Source: Variovorax paradoxus (GTDB lineage Bacteria; Pseudomonadota; Gammaproteobacteria; Burkholderiales; Burkholderiaceae_C). From it: a stretch of 64,000 nt of DNA. Below, piece by piece: positions 8,418 to 16,444 of the stretch; positions within the stretch are counted from its first letter, which is position 1; each line of letters starts with the position of its first letter. The DNA lies in contig CP063167.1 of the NCBI GenBank assembly GCA_016806145.1, forward strand, positions 1,794,501 through 1,858,500, in the 5' to 3' direction. The translations under genes were made by a program, and so were the position numbers. The notes under the pieces are model-generated. The model was not told the origin of the DNA, did not search any database, and saw nothing but the letters and a program-made list of their open reading frames with translations.

Positions 8418-8834
8418 ATGAGTGAAGTACAACGCCTGCGCCTGCCCGACAACGATCCCGTGTTCGGCGGCAACAAGGTCTTCGACCTGTTCCAGTATTC
8501 ACCCGCCGTGAAAGCCGGCGGGCTGGTCTTCATCGCGGGCCAGGTCGGCATCCACGCCGACGGCACCGTGCCGCAGAGCGCGGAGGAGCAGATCGAACTC
8601 GCGTTCAAGCGCCTCGGTGCGATCCTCGCGCATGAAGGACTGGGCTTCGAAGACCTGGTCGAACTCGTGTCGTATCACGTGCGCATCGACGAGCAGCTGA
8701 GCGCTTTCCGCGCGATCAAGGAACGCCACATCACGAGCGACTTCCCGGCCTGGACCATCCTCGGCGTGGCCGCGCTGGCACGGCCGAACCTGCTCGTCGA
8801 GATCAAGGCCGTGGCGGCCGCCAGGCCGGCGTAG
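8418..8834 (+). CDS. RidA-family (YjgF) reactive-intermediate deaminase
   Basis: 138 residues starting MSEVQRLRL, with GAGGG seven bases upstream. It has the RidA fold markers: FIAGQVGIHADGT, the helix RLGAILAHEGLGFEDLV and the C-terminal LARPNLLVEIKAVA, in which the Arg and Glu bind the carboxylate of the substrate. RidA proteins hydrolyse reactive enamine/imine intermediates made by PLP enzymes. Being divergent from an amino-acid uptake operon fits a role in detoxifying intermediates of the imported amino acid. Substrate unknown. Confidence 0.92.
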   Translation: MSEVQRLRLPDNDPVFGGNKVFDLFQYSPAVKAGGLVFIAGQVGIHADGTVPQSAEEQIELAFKRLGAILAHEGLGFEDLVELVSYHVRIDEQLSAFRAIKERHITSDFPAWTILGVAALARPNLLVEIKAVAAARPA

Positions 8835-8857
8835 CAGCGCGCGGCCTCGAGGCCGCT

Positions 8858-9766
8858 TCAGAGCCCCATCAACGCCTGCAACAGCATCCGGCTCGCCGGT
8901 GCCGGCTCGGCCAGCGCGTGCACGGCCAGATAGCTGATCCGATGCGCCCAGGGCTCGTCGAGCGGCACGAAGGCCAGGTTCGGAAACTTCGCCTGCTGCT
9001 CGAGGCTGGCCTGGGGCAGCAGCCCGATGCCGAGGCCGCACTGCACCATGCGGCTGGCCGAATCCATGCCTTTGACCTGGATGCGCGTGCGCAGCCGAAC
9101 GCCGTGCCGCAGCGCTTCCTTGGCGACGCGGCTCGCGAGCGCGGTGCCGGGCGGCAGCTCCACCCACTCCTCCTTCAGCAATTGCTCGAAGCGCAGGCGC
9201 TTGCGCTTCGCGAGCCGGTGGTGCACGGGCAGGATCACGACCAGTTGCTCGGTGCGGTAGGGCTGCAGCTTGAGGCCGGGGATGTCGCCCTCGGCGACGA
9301 ACACGCCGACGTCGGCCTTGCGCTGCAGCAGCAGCTCGACGATCTCCGCGCTCGTGTGTTCGGCCAGCTCGATCTTGATGCCCGGGTGCTGCTGCAGGAA
9401 CACCGCGAGGTCCTGCGGCAGGTGCTGCACGATGGCCGAGATCGAGGCGACGAGCTGGATGCGGCCCGACACGCCGGCCTGCAGGTTCTGCAGCTCGGCA
9501 TCGAGGGTGTCGACGTCCTCCATCATCGCGCGCGCATAGCGCGCGATCGACAGGCCCGCCGCGGTCAGGCCGGCACCGCGCGCGGTGCGGTGCAGCAGCT
9601 CGACGCCCATGGCGGTCTCGAGTTGCGTGATGCGGCGGCTCGCGGCCGAGGGCACGATGTGCAGGGTGGCGGCCGCGCGCGACAGGCTGCCTTCGTGCTC
9701 GATCGCCGCGACGAGCTTCAGGGTGGCGAGGTTCAGGTGATCGAGCAGGGGGCGTCGGGGTTTCAT
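8858..9766 (-). CDS. LysR-family transcriptional regulator
   Basis: 302 residues. The N-terminal winged helix (about residues 10-70: LKLVAAIEHEGSLSRAAATLHIVPSAASRRITQLE) is followed by a LysR substrate-binding domain with HPGIKIELAEHTSAEIVELL. It is divergent from the cupin gene, and a perfect 12-bp-arm palindrome begins 10 bases upstream of its start. It is therefore expected to regulate itself and the cupin/Bug genes. The inducer is unknown. Confidence 0.95.
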   Translation of the reverse strand: MKPRRPLLDHLNLATLKLVAAIEHEGSLSRAAATLHIVPSAASRRITQLETAMGVELLHRTARGAGLTAAGLSIARYARAMMEDVDTLDAELQNLQAGVSGRIQLVASISAIVQHLPQDLAVFLQQHPGIKIELAEHTSAEIVELLLQRKADVGVFVAEGDIPGLKLQPYRTEQLVVILPVHHRLAKRKRLRFEQLLKEEWVELPPGTALASRVAKEALRHGVRLRTRIQVKGMDSASRMVQCGLGIGLLPQASLEQQAKFPNLAFVPLDEPWAHRISYLAVHALAEPAPASRMLLQALMGL

Positions 9767-9775
9767 GGTGCGCGG

Positions 9776-9804
9776 GGCAGCGTTGCCGCAATGGCAACGC
9801 TGCC
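9776..9804. promoter_or_regulatory. Perfect LysR-type operator between divergent LysR and cupin genes
   Basis: The arms GGCAGCGTTGCC (9776-9787) and GGCAACGCTGCC (9793-9804) are exact inverted copies around GCAAT. The centre contains the T-N11-A pattern of LysR-type binding sites (T at 9784, A at 9796). It lies 10 bases from the LysR start and about 80 bases from the cupin start, where an autoregulatory LysR box is expected. The site assignment is inference from symmetry and position. Confidence 0.75.
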
Positions 9805-9881
9805 GTGAATTAATGTCGCTGGGCTTGTGGCGGGGACTGCGTCAGCATGCGGGCCATTCCAACACGCAGACGAGTTCTTCC

Positions 9882-10715
9882 ATGCAGCAGATTCTGAACC
9901 TGCGCGATCTCACGATGATCGAGCGCACCCATGCCCGCGGCGGCAAGTTCCGCTACCACCCGCTGCTGTCCGGCCGCGACGGCAGCGCGGGCAACTTCTT
10001 CCTCCAGCTCTCGAACACCTTCAACGACTTCGACTCGCCGCGCCATCGCCACAACTTCGACCAGGTGCGCGTGCAGCTCGAGGGCGACGCCGACTTCGCG
10101 CGCGACGGCGTCATGAAGCCGGGAATGATCGGCTACTTTCCCGAGGGCGTGTTCTACGGTCCGCAGAGCATCGCGGGCGAATCGCTCACGCTGGTGCTGC
10201 AGTTCGGCGGCGCGAGCCGCAGCGGCTACGTGTCGGAGGCGGCGTTCCAGCGCGGCATCGCCGAGCTCAAGAAGAACGGCCGCTTCGAGGCCGGCGTCTA
10301 CAAGGTCGACAAGCCCGAGGGCGGCACGCGCAACCAGGATGCCTACGAAGCCGTCTGGGAGCACATCAACGGCCGCGAGCTGCGCTACCCCGAGAGCCGC
10401 TACGACAAGCCGATCTTCATCCGCCCCTCGGCCGCGCAATGGCTGAGCGATGCGCAGCGGCCCGGCGTGGCGCGCAAGCACCTGGGCAGCTTCTCCGAGG
10501 CGCGAACCGTGCTGTCGCTGATCGCGCTCGAGGCGGGCCGGGGCATCGAGGTGCCGCCGAACAGCATCGTGTTCGTGCTGGCCGGCAGGGGCCACGCGGG
10601 TGACGGCCGGCGCGATTGGGAGGCGCGGTCTTCGCTGTACAGCGGCGAGGCGGCCAGCGCGATGACGGCCGATGCCGCGAGCGAACTGCTACAGATCGAG
10701 CTGCCGAGGCTGTGA
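9882..10715 (+). CDS. Cupin-fold protein of unknown function
   Basis: 277 residues. Two cupin-like regions can be seen, the first around FDSPRHRHNFDQVRVQLEGD (a His-x-His-type metal site) and the second in the C-terminal half with EVPPNSIVFVLAGRGHAGDG. No signal peptide. It is followed two bases later by a Bug receptor gene, and is divergent from the LysR gene that probably controls it. It may be a bicupin isomerase or dioxygenase-like enzyme acting on the imported carboxylate; the reaction is not known. Confidence 0.8.
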   Translation: MQQILNLRDLTMIERTHARGGKFRYHPLLSGRDGSAGNFFLQLSNTFNDFDSPRHRHNFDQVRVQLEGDADFARDGVMKPGMIGYFPEGVFYGPQSIAGESLTLVLQFGGASRSGYVSEAAFQRGIAELKKNGRFEAGVYKVDKPEGGTRNQDAYEAVWEHINGRELRYPESRYDKPIFIRPSAAQWLSDAQRPGVARKHLGSFSEARTVLSLIALEAGRGIEVPPNSIVFVLAGRGHAGDGRRDWEARSSLYSGEAASAMTADAASELLQIELPRL

Positions 10716-10717
10716 GC

Positions 10718-11704
10718 ATGCGCGACCTTCAGTCCGGCGGCCGGCGCCGTCGCATCGTGCTGGGACTCGGTGCGGCCCTGGTCGGGTCGCCGCTGCCGCG
10801 CGCCTGGGCCGTGGAGGAATTTCCCTCGCGCCCGATCTCGATGGTGGTTCCGTTTCCGCCGGGCGGCGGCTTCGACACCATCGCGCGGCCGTTCGCGGAG
10901 CGGCTCGGCCAGTTGCTCGGACGTGCGGTCGTCGTGGACAACCGCGCGGGCAGCGGCGGCAACATGGGCACCGATTTCGTCGCGCGCGCGCCGGCCGACG
11001 GCCACACGCTGCTGTTCGCCAACGACTACCTCGCGACCAACCCGAGCGTGAACCGCAACACGCGCTTCGACCCGCTCAAGGACTTCGCGCCCGTGAGCAT
11101 GGTCGGCAGCACGCAGGTGGTGATGGCGGTACGGCCCGACTTCCCCGCGAAGAATTTCGAGGAGCTGGTCGCGCTGTCGAAAAAGCGCTCGCTGAGCTAC
11201 GGCACGCCGGGCGCGGGCACCTCGCCGCACCTGGTGGGCGAGTACCTCTCGACCATCTCGCCGCTGCAATCGCTGCACGTGCCCTACAAGGGCACGGCGC
11301 CGGCGGTCAACGATGCGATGGGCGGGCAGATCGACATGGTCTATGCCACCTCGCCCTCGGTCGCGAGCCAGATCGCGGCCGGGCGGCTGCGCGGCATCGC
11401 GGTGTTCGGCGCGCAGCGCAGCACGCAGTTGCCCGAGGTGCCCACGCTCAAGGAGATCGGCGGGCCCTCGGTCGACTACGAGGTCTGGTACTGCCTGCTG
11501 GCGCCGGCCGGCGTGCCGGCCTCCGTGCTCGCGACGATCCGCGCCGCCACGCGCAAGGCCCTCGATGCCGACCTGGCCGCGCGGCTGGCGCGCCTGGGCT
11601 ATGCGGTGAGATCGAGCGAGCCCGAGGCGGTCACGCAGGCGATCCGGCAGGGGCTGGAGCGCTGGAAGGACGTGGTTGCGCGCGCGAAGATCGCGATCGA
11701 TTAA
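10718..11704 (+). CDS. Bug-family tripartite tricarboxylate receptor
   Basis: 328 residues with a Tat-like N-terminus (RRRRIVLGLGAALVG) cleaved near PRAWA, then the family signatures FPSRPISMVVPFPPGGGFDTIAR, VVVDNRAGSGGNMGTDFVA and YKGTAPAVNDAMGGQIDM. Bug proteins are periplasmic receptors for carboxylates, abundant in Burkholderiales and often without an adjacent TctA/TctB membrane pair, as here. Co-transcribed with the cupin gene. The ligand is unknown. Confidence 0.94.
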   Translation: MRDLQSGGRRRRIVLGLGAALVGSPLPRAWAVEEFPSRPISMVVPFPPGGGFDTIARPFAERLGQLLGRAVVVDNRAGSGGNMGTDFVARAPADGHTLLFANDYLATNPSVNRNTRFDPLKDFAPVSMVGSTQVVMAVRPDFPAKNFEELVALSKKRSLSYGTPGAGTSPHLVGEYLSTISPLQSLHVPYKGTAPAVNDAMGGQIDMVYATSPSVASQIAAGRLRGIAVFGAQRSTQLPEVPTLKEIGGPSVDYEVWYCLLAPAGVPASVLATIRAATRKALDADLAARLARLGYAVRSSEPEAVTQAIRQGLERWKDVVARAKIAID

Positions 11705-11713
11705 GGCGCGGCG

Positions 11714-12115
11714 TTATCGTCGCTCGACGCCCTCGTACTCCCAGAAGAACTTGGTGCGCAGGCAGTCGAGCGACTCGGCCCAGGTGGATCGTTCGCAGGC
11801 CGCCACGCGCTGGCGCAGCGCCTCGCGCAACGTGTCCCAGTCGTAAGGGTCGACGATCAGCAGCGCGTCGATGTCGAAGCCCTTGGCGCGCCGGCGCATC
11901 GAGGTGTAGGCCTGCAGCGCCCGGCCGTCGTGGTGGGCTCTCACGCCCTCGGGCGTTGCCGCGAGCAGCTGGAACACGTGCGCGCCGGACACGCCCGCCT
12001 CGCCGATCTCGAGCTCGAGGGTGAGGTAGACATCCTCGGGGGCCTCCGGACGCCATGCGCTCAGCCTGTCGACATCGAGGGAACGCAGGTCGACGATTTC
12101 GAGACGGATTGTCAT
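11714..12115 (-). CDS. Imm8-like immunity protein for the Rhs toxin
   Basis: 133 residues starting MTIRLEIVDLRSLD. It matches the layout of the Imm8 family as I know it: a W-x-P stretch near residue 20 (WRPEAPEDVYLTLELEIGEAG), then GAHVFQLLAATPEGV, and an acidic overall composition. It starts two bases after the stop of the Rhs gene (TGA-A-ATG), the fixed place of an immunity gene in polymorphic toxin loci. It should bind and block the toxin domain at the Rhs C-terminus in the cytoplasm. The family call is from pattern memory and is moderately sure; the role is well supported by context. Confidence 0.8.
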   Translation of the reverse strand: MTIRLEIVDLRSLDVDRLSAWRPEAPEDVYLTLELEIGEAGVSGAHVFQLLAATPEGVRAHHDGRALQAYTSMRRRAKGFDIDALLIVDPYDWDTLREALRQRVAACERSTWAESLDCLRTKFFWEYEGVERR

Positions 12116-12116
12116 T

Positions 12117-15100
12117 TCAGGGCTCCACATCCACGTGAACGTTGGAATCGTAAGGGCCCTTGGGCACGGCACGCTGCTGGAAGTTCATCTGCGTGCCGGT
12201 CATGGAGAAGGGTTGGCCCGACACCGGGTGGACGTTGCGCCCCGCGTCGGTCGGCTTCTTGCTGGGCCCGCGCACCGTGCGCAGTCCATCCTCGGACCTC
12301 AGCATCCATCCGCCCTTGTCCGTGAGTTCCTGCGTGAAGCCGGGACCGACGAACTCCTCGGCCAGTTCCCGCGCCTCGGCCTGCGTCAGGCGCGCGGTGA
12401 TCTGCGTGTTGCCGGGCTTGTTCGACAGGCCCAGGATGCGGCGCAGCCGCGTGCGCTGCCGCTTCGTCTTGCAGCGCAGCCCCAGGGGATCGATCCAGCC
12501 CAGCGCATTCGGCGCGAAGCCGTAGGGGTTCTCGCCACCGTCGAGGCCGATCGGGTCCTGGCTCACGAAGGCGCCGATGTGCGGATCGAAGTAGCGGTTC
12601 CGGTTGTAGTGCAGGCCCGATTCCTCGTCGAAGTACTGCCCCTGCAAGCGCAGGGGGTTGTCGATCGCCGCGGCGCGCGAGGCGAGCGCGCTGCCCCAGG
12701 CGGTGGAGGTCGCGGACCAGAGGATCTCGCCGGCGCCGTCGGTCAGCCGCGAGGGCATCCCGTTCGGCTCGACATGGAAGTGGGCGACCCTTTTCGTGCC
12801 CGGCGACGACGCATCCGGCAGCGGGTCGACCAGCGCCAGCGGAATGCAGGTCTGCGGGTAGTACACGTACTCGCGCGCGCGTTCCCAGGCCACCACCGGC
12901 TGCTGGCGGCCGCGTATCGCGCGCCGCTGCGCGAGCGCGGCGGGGTTGAGCGACGCGGGCGCGACCTGTTCGTCGTGGGCCTGGCGCACCTCGCCCAGCA
13001 GCGCATCGCCGTCCCAGAAGAACCAGGTGGTATGGGTGGCGCCGCGCTTGAAGACGCGCCGGCCCACGGCGTCGTAGCCGTAGCGCGTGCGCGCCGTGCC
13101 GCGCCGGCTCTCGATCAAGCGGTGGTGGGCGTCCCAGGCCAGCTCGAGCTCGTCGCCCGTGTCGGTCGCGCCGTGCGCCGCGGGTCCTCTGCGCACCAGA
13201 TCGCCCGCGCGGTCGAACACGTAGTGCACGCCGTCGCAGCTGCCTTCGCGCGTCCAGTGCACCGGTGCGTCGTCGTCGCCGCCGGCCACCTTCTGCATCC
13301 GTGTCTGCTCGATGGTGGTGCGAAGGCGGTCGCCCGCCGGATCGTGCAGCAGCCGCGTGACCTTGCCTTCGGGATCGATGTGCTGCAGGACGCGTCCCAT
13401 CAGGTCGTAGCCGTACTGGTCGCTGCCATGGAGGCTGTCGTGCCGGTGCACCAGCTGGCCCTTGCGGTCGTAGTCGTAGCGGGTGCTGAACAGCGGCGAG
13501 GCGTCCCGCAGCACGGCCTGGGCCGTGAGCTGGTGGTTCGCGTCGTAGCGGGCGTGGCGCACGACGCTCGCGCTCAGCTGTTCGCGCACGATCCGGCCGA
13601 GGGCATCGCGCTCGATGCCGATCGGTGCCTCGTCGTCGATGCCCAGGCTCGCGAGCTGGTCGCAGGCGTCGAATTCCATCCGCACGCGATGGCCGGCCGA
13701 GCTCTCGCGCAGCGTGCGGTTGCCCACCGCGTCGTACTGCGACGCGACGCGAAACCCGTTCTGCCATTCCTCGAGCACGCGGCCGGCCGCGTCGAAGCGG
13801 CGCTTCACGTGGGCCGCGCCGTTGCGCATCTCCACCAGCTGGCCGCGCCGGTCGTAGACCAGCAGCTCGTCCTGCGGGTGCCCGGGCCGCAGCGGATCGG
13901 CCGCCGTCTTGCGCGTGATGCGGCCGAGCTTGTCGCAGGCGAAGGCGACGTGCTGGCCCAGCGGGTCGGTCATCTGCTTCAGGTGGCCGGCCTCGTCGTA
14001 GGCGTAGTGCCGCGACTGGCCCCAGAAATCGATCTCCTCGACGATGCGGCCCAGGGCATCGCGCCGCAGCACGAGCCGCTCGCCGCGCTGGTTCGTCACG
14101 CCGACGAGCTGCTCCTCGGTGTCGTAGTGGTACTGAAGGACCTGGCCGTCGGGCTGGATGCGCCGGCCGATCTCGCCGAGGCCCACGTAGGCCAGCCGCG
14201 TCTCGGCGCGCGCTGCGTCCACGTGCCGCACCAGCCGGTCCTCGGCGTCGTAGCCGCAGAGGATCTGCGCGCCATCGGGATGGTCGATGCGCACCAGCCG
14301 GCCCTTCCGGTCGCAGTGGTAGCGCGTCGTCTCGCCCAGGGCGTTGGTGCGGCCGAGCAGGCGCCCCAGCGCGTCGTGCGTGAAGCGGTCGACGCGCCCG
14401 AGCGGATCGACCAGCGCTTCCAGCTGCCCGTGCCGGTCGTAGTGCAACTGCGTGGCCGCGCCGCGCGCGTTGACGTGGCGCACCAGCTGCCCATGCGCGT
14501 CGTGCTCGAAGCGGGCGGAAGCGCCCAGCGGGTCGGTCTGGCGCGTCGGCAGGCCGCGCGCGTCGCTTTCGAGCTGCCAGCGATGGCCCAGCGGATCGAC
14601 GATCGCGCACAGCCGGTCTTCCGTGTCGTAGTCGCAGCCGACGCTGCTGCCGTCGGGGCGCTGCACGGCCAGCAGGTTGCCCCGCGCGTCGTAGACGAAG
14701 CCGGTGCGCAGCCCGCCCGGTGCGGTCACGGCCACGGTGCGGCCGGCATCGTCGTAGGCGAAGGTGGTCACGCCGTCGTGCGGATCGATCTCCGCCAGCG
14801 GCAGGCCGGACTCGTCGAAGCGCACCACCGTCAGGTGTCCCAGCGAGTTGCTGATCTCGGTCCGGCCCAGCGCCTCGTCGTAGGCGAAGAGGTAGTCGTG
14901 CAGCCCGCCGTCGCCCCAGGCATGCACCACGCGCCAGCGGTCGTCGTAGGCGTAGTGGAACGACAGGCCCGTGCGGTCGGTGTGGCGCGCCATGCGATGC
15001 TGCAGATAGGCGAACTCGTACGCGGCGCCCAGCGCATCGATGGCCGCGAGCAGGTCGCCGTCGGCCTGGCGGTAACGCACCAGCGGATGCTCCTGCTGCG

Positions 15101-16409
15101 TGGCCGGATCGCGCAGCGCCATGGCCTCGATGCATCCCTGCCGGGATTGCACCTCGATGCTGCGCCCGGGCAGTCCGTTCACGCCGTTCTCGACGATGCG
15201 CGCCAGTTCGCCGCGCTGCCGCACGAAGTCCCAGCGGTTGCCGCAGGCATCCTCCAGGCGCGTCACGAAGGGGGACGGTGCGCGCAGCGCTCCCTCGGGC
15301 GAGAGCGCTTCCTCGAAGCGATAGCGCAGGCCGCTCTTGAGGCGCACCACCAGCGCGTCGCCCTGGCGCGTGAGCCGGGCGCCGTCCACCACGTCGAGCA
15401 TCTGCTGCGCCTCGGTGCGCGGCAGTTCGGTGAACAGCGCGAACTCGTCCGGTCCGCGCAGGCTCACGATGCCGTCCTCCTCGGCCACCAGGCGCACATC
15501 GGCCGGCGTCTGCCAGCCCAGGCCGCAGTGGCCGGCGAAGTCGTGGTCGCGCGATGCGTAGACGCGGCTCCACGTGAGCGGCAGGCGTCCGGGAACGTGG
15601 AAGTCCTCGTGCGCCACCGAGACGCTGCCGTCGCGGATGTCGACCGGTTCGGCGCGCAGCACCTGGCACTTGAGGAAGCCGGGCGGCATGTCCTTGAGCG
15701 CGCGCCGCGCGATGCGCGTGTAGGCGCGGCCCAGCGCCTTGAACAGGCCGCGCTGGATCATCGCGCCCCAGGAGATGGTGGGCGGTCCGCCGACGAACAC
15801 CTGCGGCGGGATCGCCACGTTGAAGGTGGTCGGCAGCATCAGGCTCAGGCGCACGGGCTTGGCCAGCTTGCGCGGGCGAAACGGCGGCACCAGGCCGACG
15901 ATGTTGCAGCCGAGCACCGGCATCGCGATGCGCGAGAACGGATCGCCATCGGCCAGCACGGTGCGGCTGCCCATGAACAGCTCGTCGTCGAACTGCGGGC
16001 CGCCCGGCCCCTTGACGATCGGCATCGGCGCGCCGACCAGGATGTGGAAGTCGACGCCGCCGGTGCCGGCGTTGGCGCGTCGCACGCCGGCCACCTCGAC
16101 GGTGGCGCCGAGCGGCAGCGGGATGCTCTCGGGCATCGCGCCATCGCCCGGTGGCGCGCCGGGCGGCGCCGGTATCTGCGGCGATGCCGTGCCTTCGCCG
16201 ATGGCGTTCTTGGCGGCCTCGGTCGCGGTGCCAAGCGCGCCCAGTCCCTTGACGATCGGGTTGTCGGGCGACACCTCGATGGTCGGCAGGTAGTCGAACG
16301 GGTCCATCACGATGCCGATGTGCACCGTGGGCCATACGCCGGGCGGTGCCAGGTAGGTGTGGGCATCGATGCCCAGCTGCGGGTCGAAATGCTTGGCCGC
16401 GAAGAACAA
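12117..16409 (-). CDS. Type VI secretion Rhs effector with PAAR-like N-terminus and C-terminal toxin
   Basis: 1430 residues from a TTG start preceded by AAGGA at six bases; no ATG or GTG is available near the conserved FFAAKHFDPQLG opening. Residues 1 to about 260 form a PAAR-like N-terminal region (VGAPMPIVKGPGGPQ, ADGDPFSR). Next comes the Rhs/YD-repeat shell with dozens of YDxxGR units, ending in the core motif QDPIGLDGGENPYGFAPNALGWIDPLGL. The last about 119 residues after DPLGL are the variable toxin tip, Lys/Arg-rich and ending SNVHVDVEP; I do not recognise its activity. It follows VgrG and a partner gene and precedes an immunity gene. Confidence 0.93.
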   Translation of the reverse strand: MFFAAKHFDPQLGIDAHTYLAPPGVWPTVHIGIVMDPFDYLPTIEVSPDNPIVKGLGALGTATEAAKNAIGEGTASPQIPAPPGAPPGDGAMPESIPLPLGATVEVAGVRRANAGTGGVDFHILVGAPMPIVKGPGGPQFDDELFMGSRTVLADGDPFSRIAMPVLGCNIVGLVPPFRPRKLAKPVRLSLMLPTTFNVAIPPQVFVGGPPTISWGAMIQRGLFKALGRAYTRIARRALKDMPPGFLKCQVLRAEPVDIRDGSVSVAHEDFHVPGRLPLTWSRVYASRDHDFAGHCGLGWQTPADVRLVAEEDGIVSLRGPDEFALFTELPRTEAQQMLDVVDGARLTRQGDALVVRLKSGLRYRFEEALSPEGALRAPSPFVTRLEDACGNRWDFVRQRGELARIVENGVNGLPGRSIEVQSRQGCIEAMALRDPATQQEHPLVRYRQADGDLLAAIDALGAAYEFAYLQHRMARHTDRTGLSFHYAYDDRWRVVHAWGDGGLHDYLFAYDEALGRTEISNSLGHLTVVRFDESGLPLAEIDPHDGVTTFAYDDAGRTVAVTAPGGLRTGFVYDARGNLLAVQRPDGSSVGCDYDTEDRLCAIVDPLGHRWQLESDARGLPTRQTDPLGASARFEHDAHGQLVRHVNARGAATQLHYDRHGQLEALVDPLGRVDRFTHDALGRLLGRTNALGETTRYHCDRKGRLVRIDHPDGAQILCGYDAEDRLVRHVDAARAETRLAYVGLGEIGRRIQPDGQVLQYHYDTEEQLVGVTNQRGERLVLRRDALGRIVEEIDFWGQSRHYAYDEAGHLKQMTDPLGQHVAFACDKLGRITRKTAADPLRPGHPQDELLVYDRRGQLVEMRNGAAHVKRRFDAAGRVLEEWQNGFRVASQYDAVGNRTLRESSAGHRVRMEFDACDQLASLGIDDEAPIGIERDALGRIVREQLSASVVRHARYDANHQLTAQAVLRDASPLFSTRYDYDRKGQLVHRHDSLHGSDQYGYDLMGRVLQHIDPEGKVTRLLHDPAGDRLRTTIEQTRMQKVAGGDDDAPVHWTREGSCDGVHYVFDRAGDLVRRGPAAHGATDTGDELELAWDAHHRLIESRRGTARTRYGYDAVGRRVFKRGATHTTWFFWDGDALLGEVRQAHDEQVAPASLNPAALAQRRAIRGRQQPVVAWERAREYVYYPQTCIPLALVDPLPDASSPGTKRVAHFHVEPNGMPSRLTDGAGEILWSATSTAWGSALASRAAAIDNPLRLQGQYFDEESGLHYNRNRYFDPHIGAFVSQDPIGLDGGENPYGFAPNALGWIDPLGLRCKTKRQRTRLRRILGLSNKPGNTQITARLTQAEARELAEEFVGPGFTQELTDKGGWMLRSEDGLRTVRGPSKKPTDAGRNVHPVSGQPFSMTGTQMNFQQRAVPKGPYDSNVHVDVEP

Positions 16410-16444
16410 GTGCTTTCCTTGTGGCGTGTAGGAACCGGCGCGCC

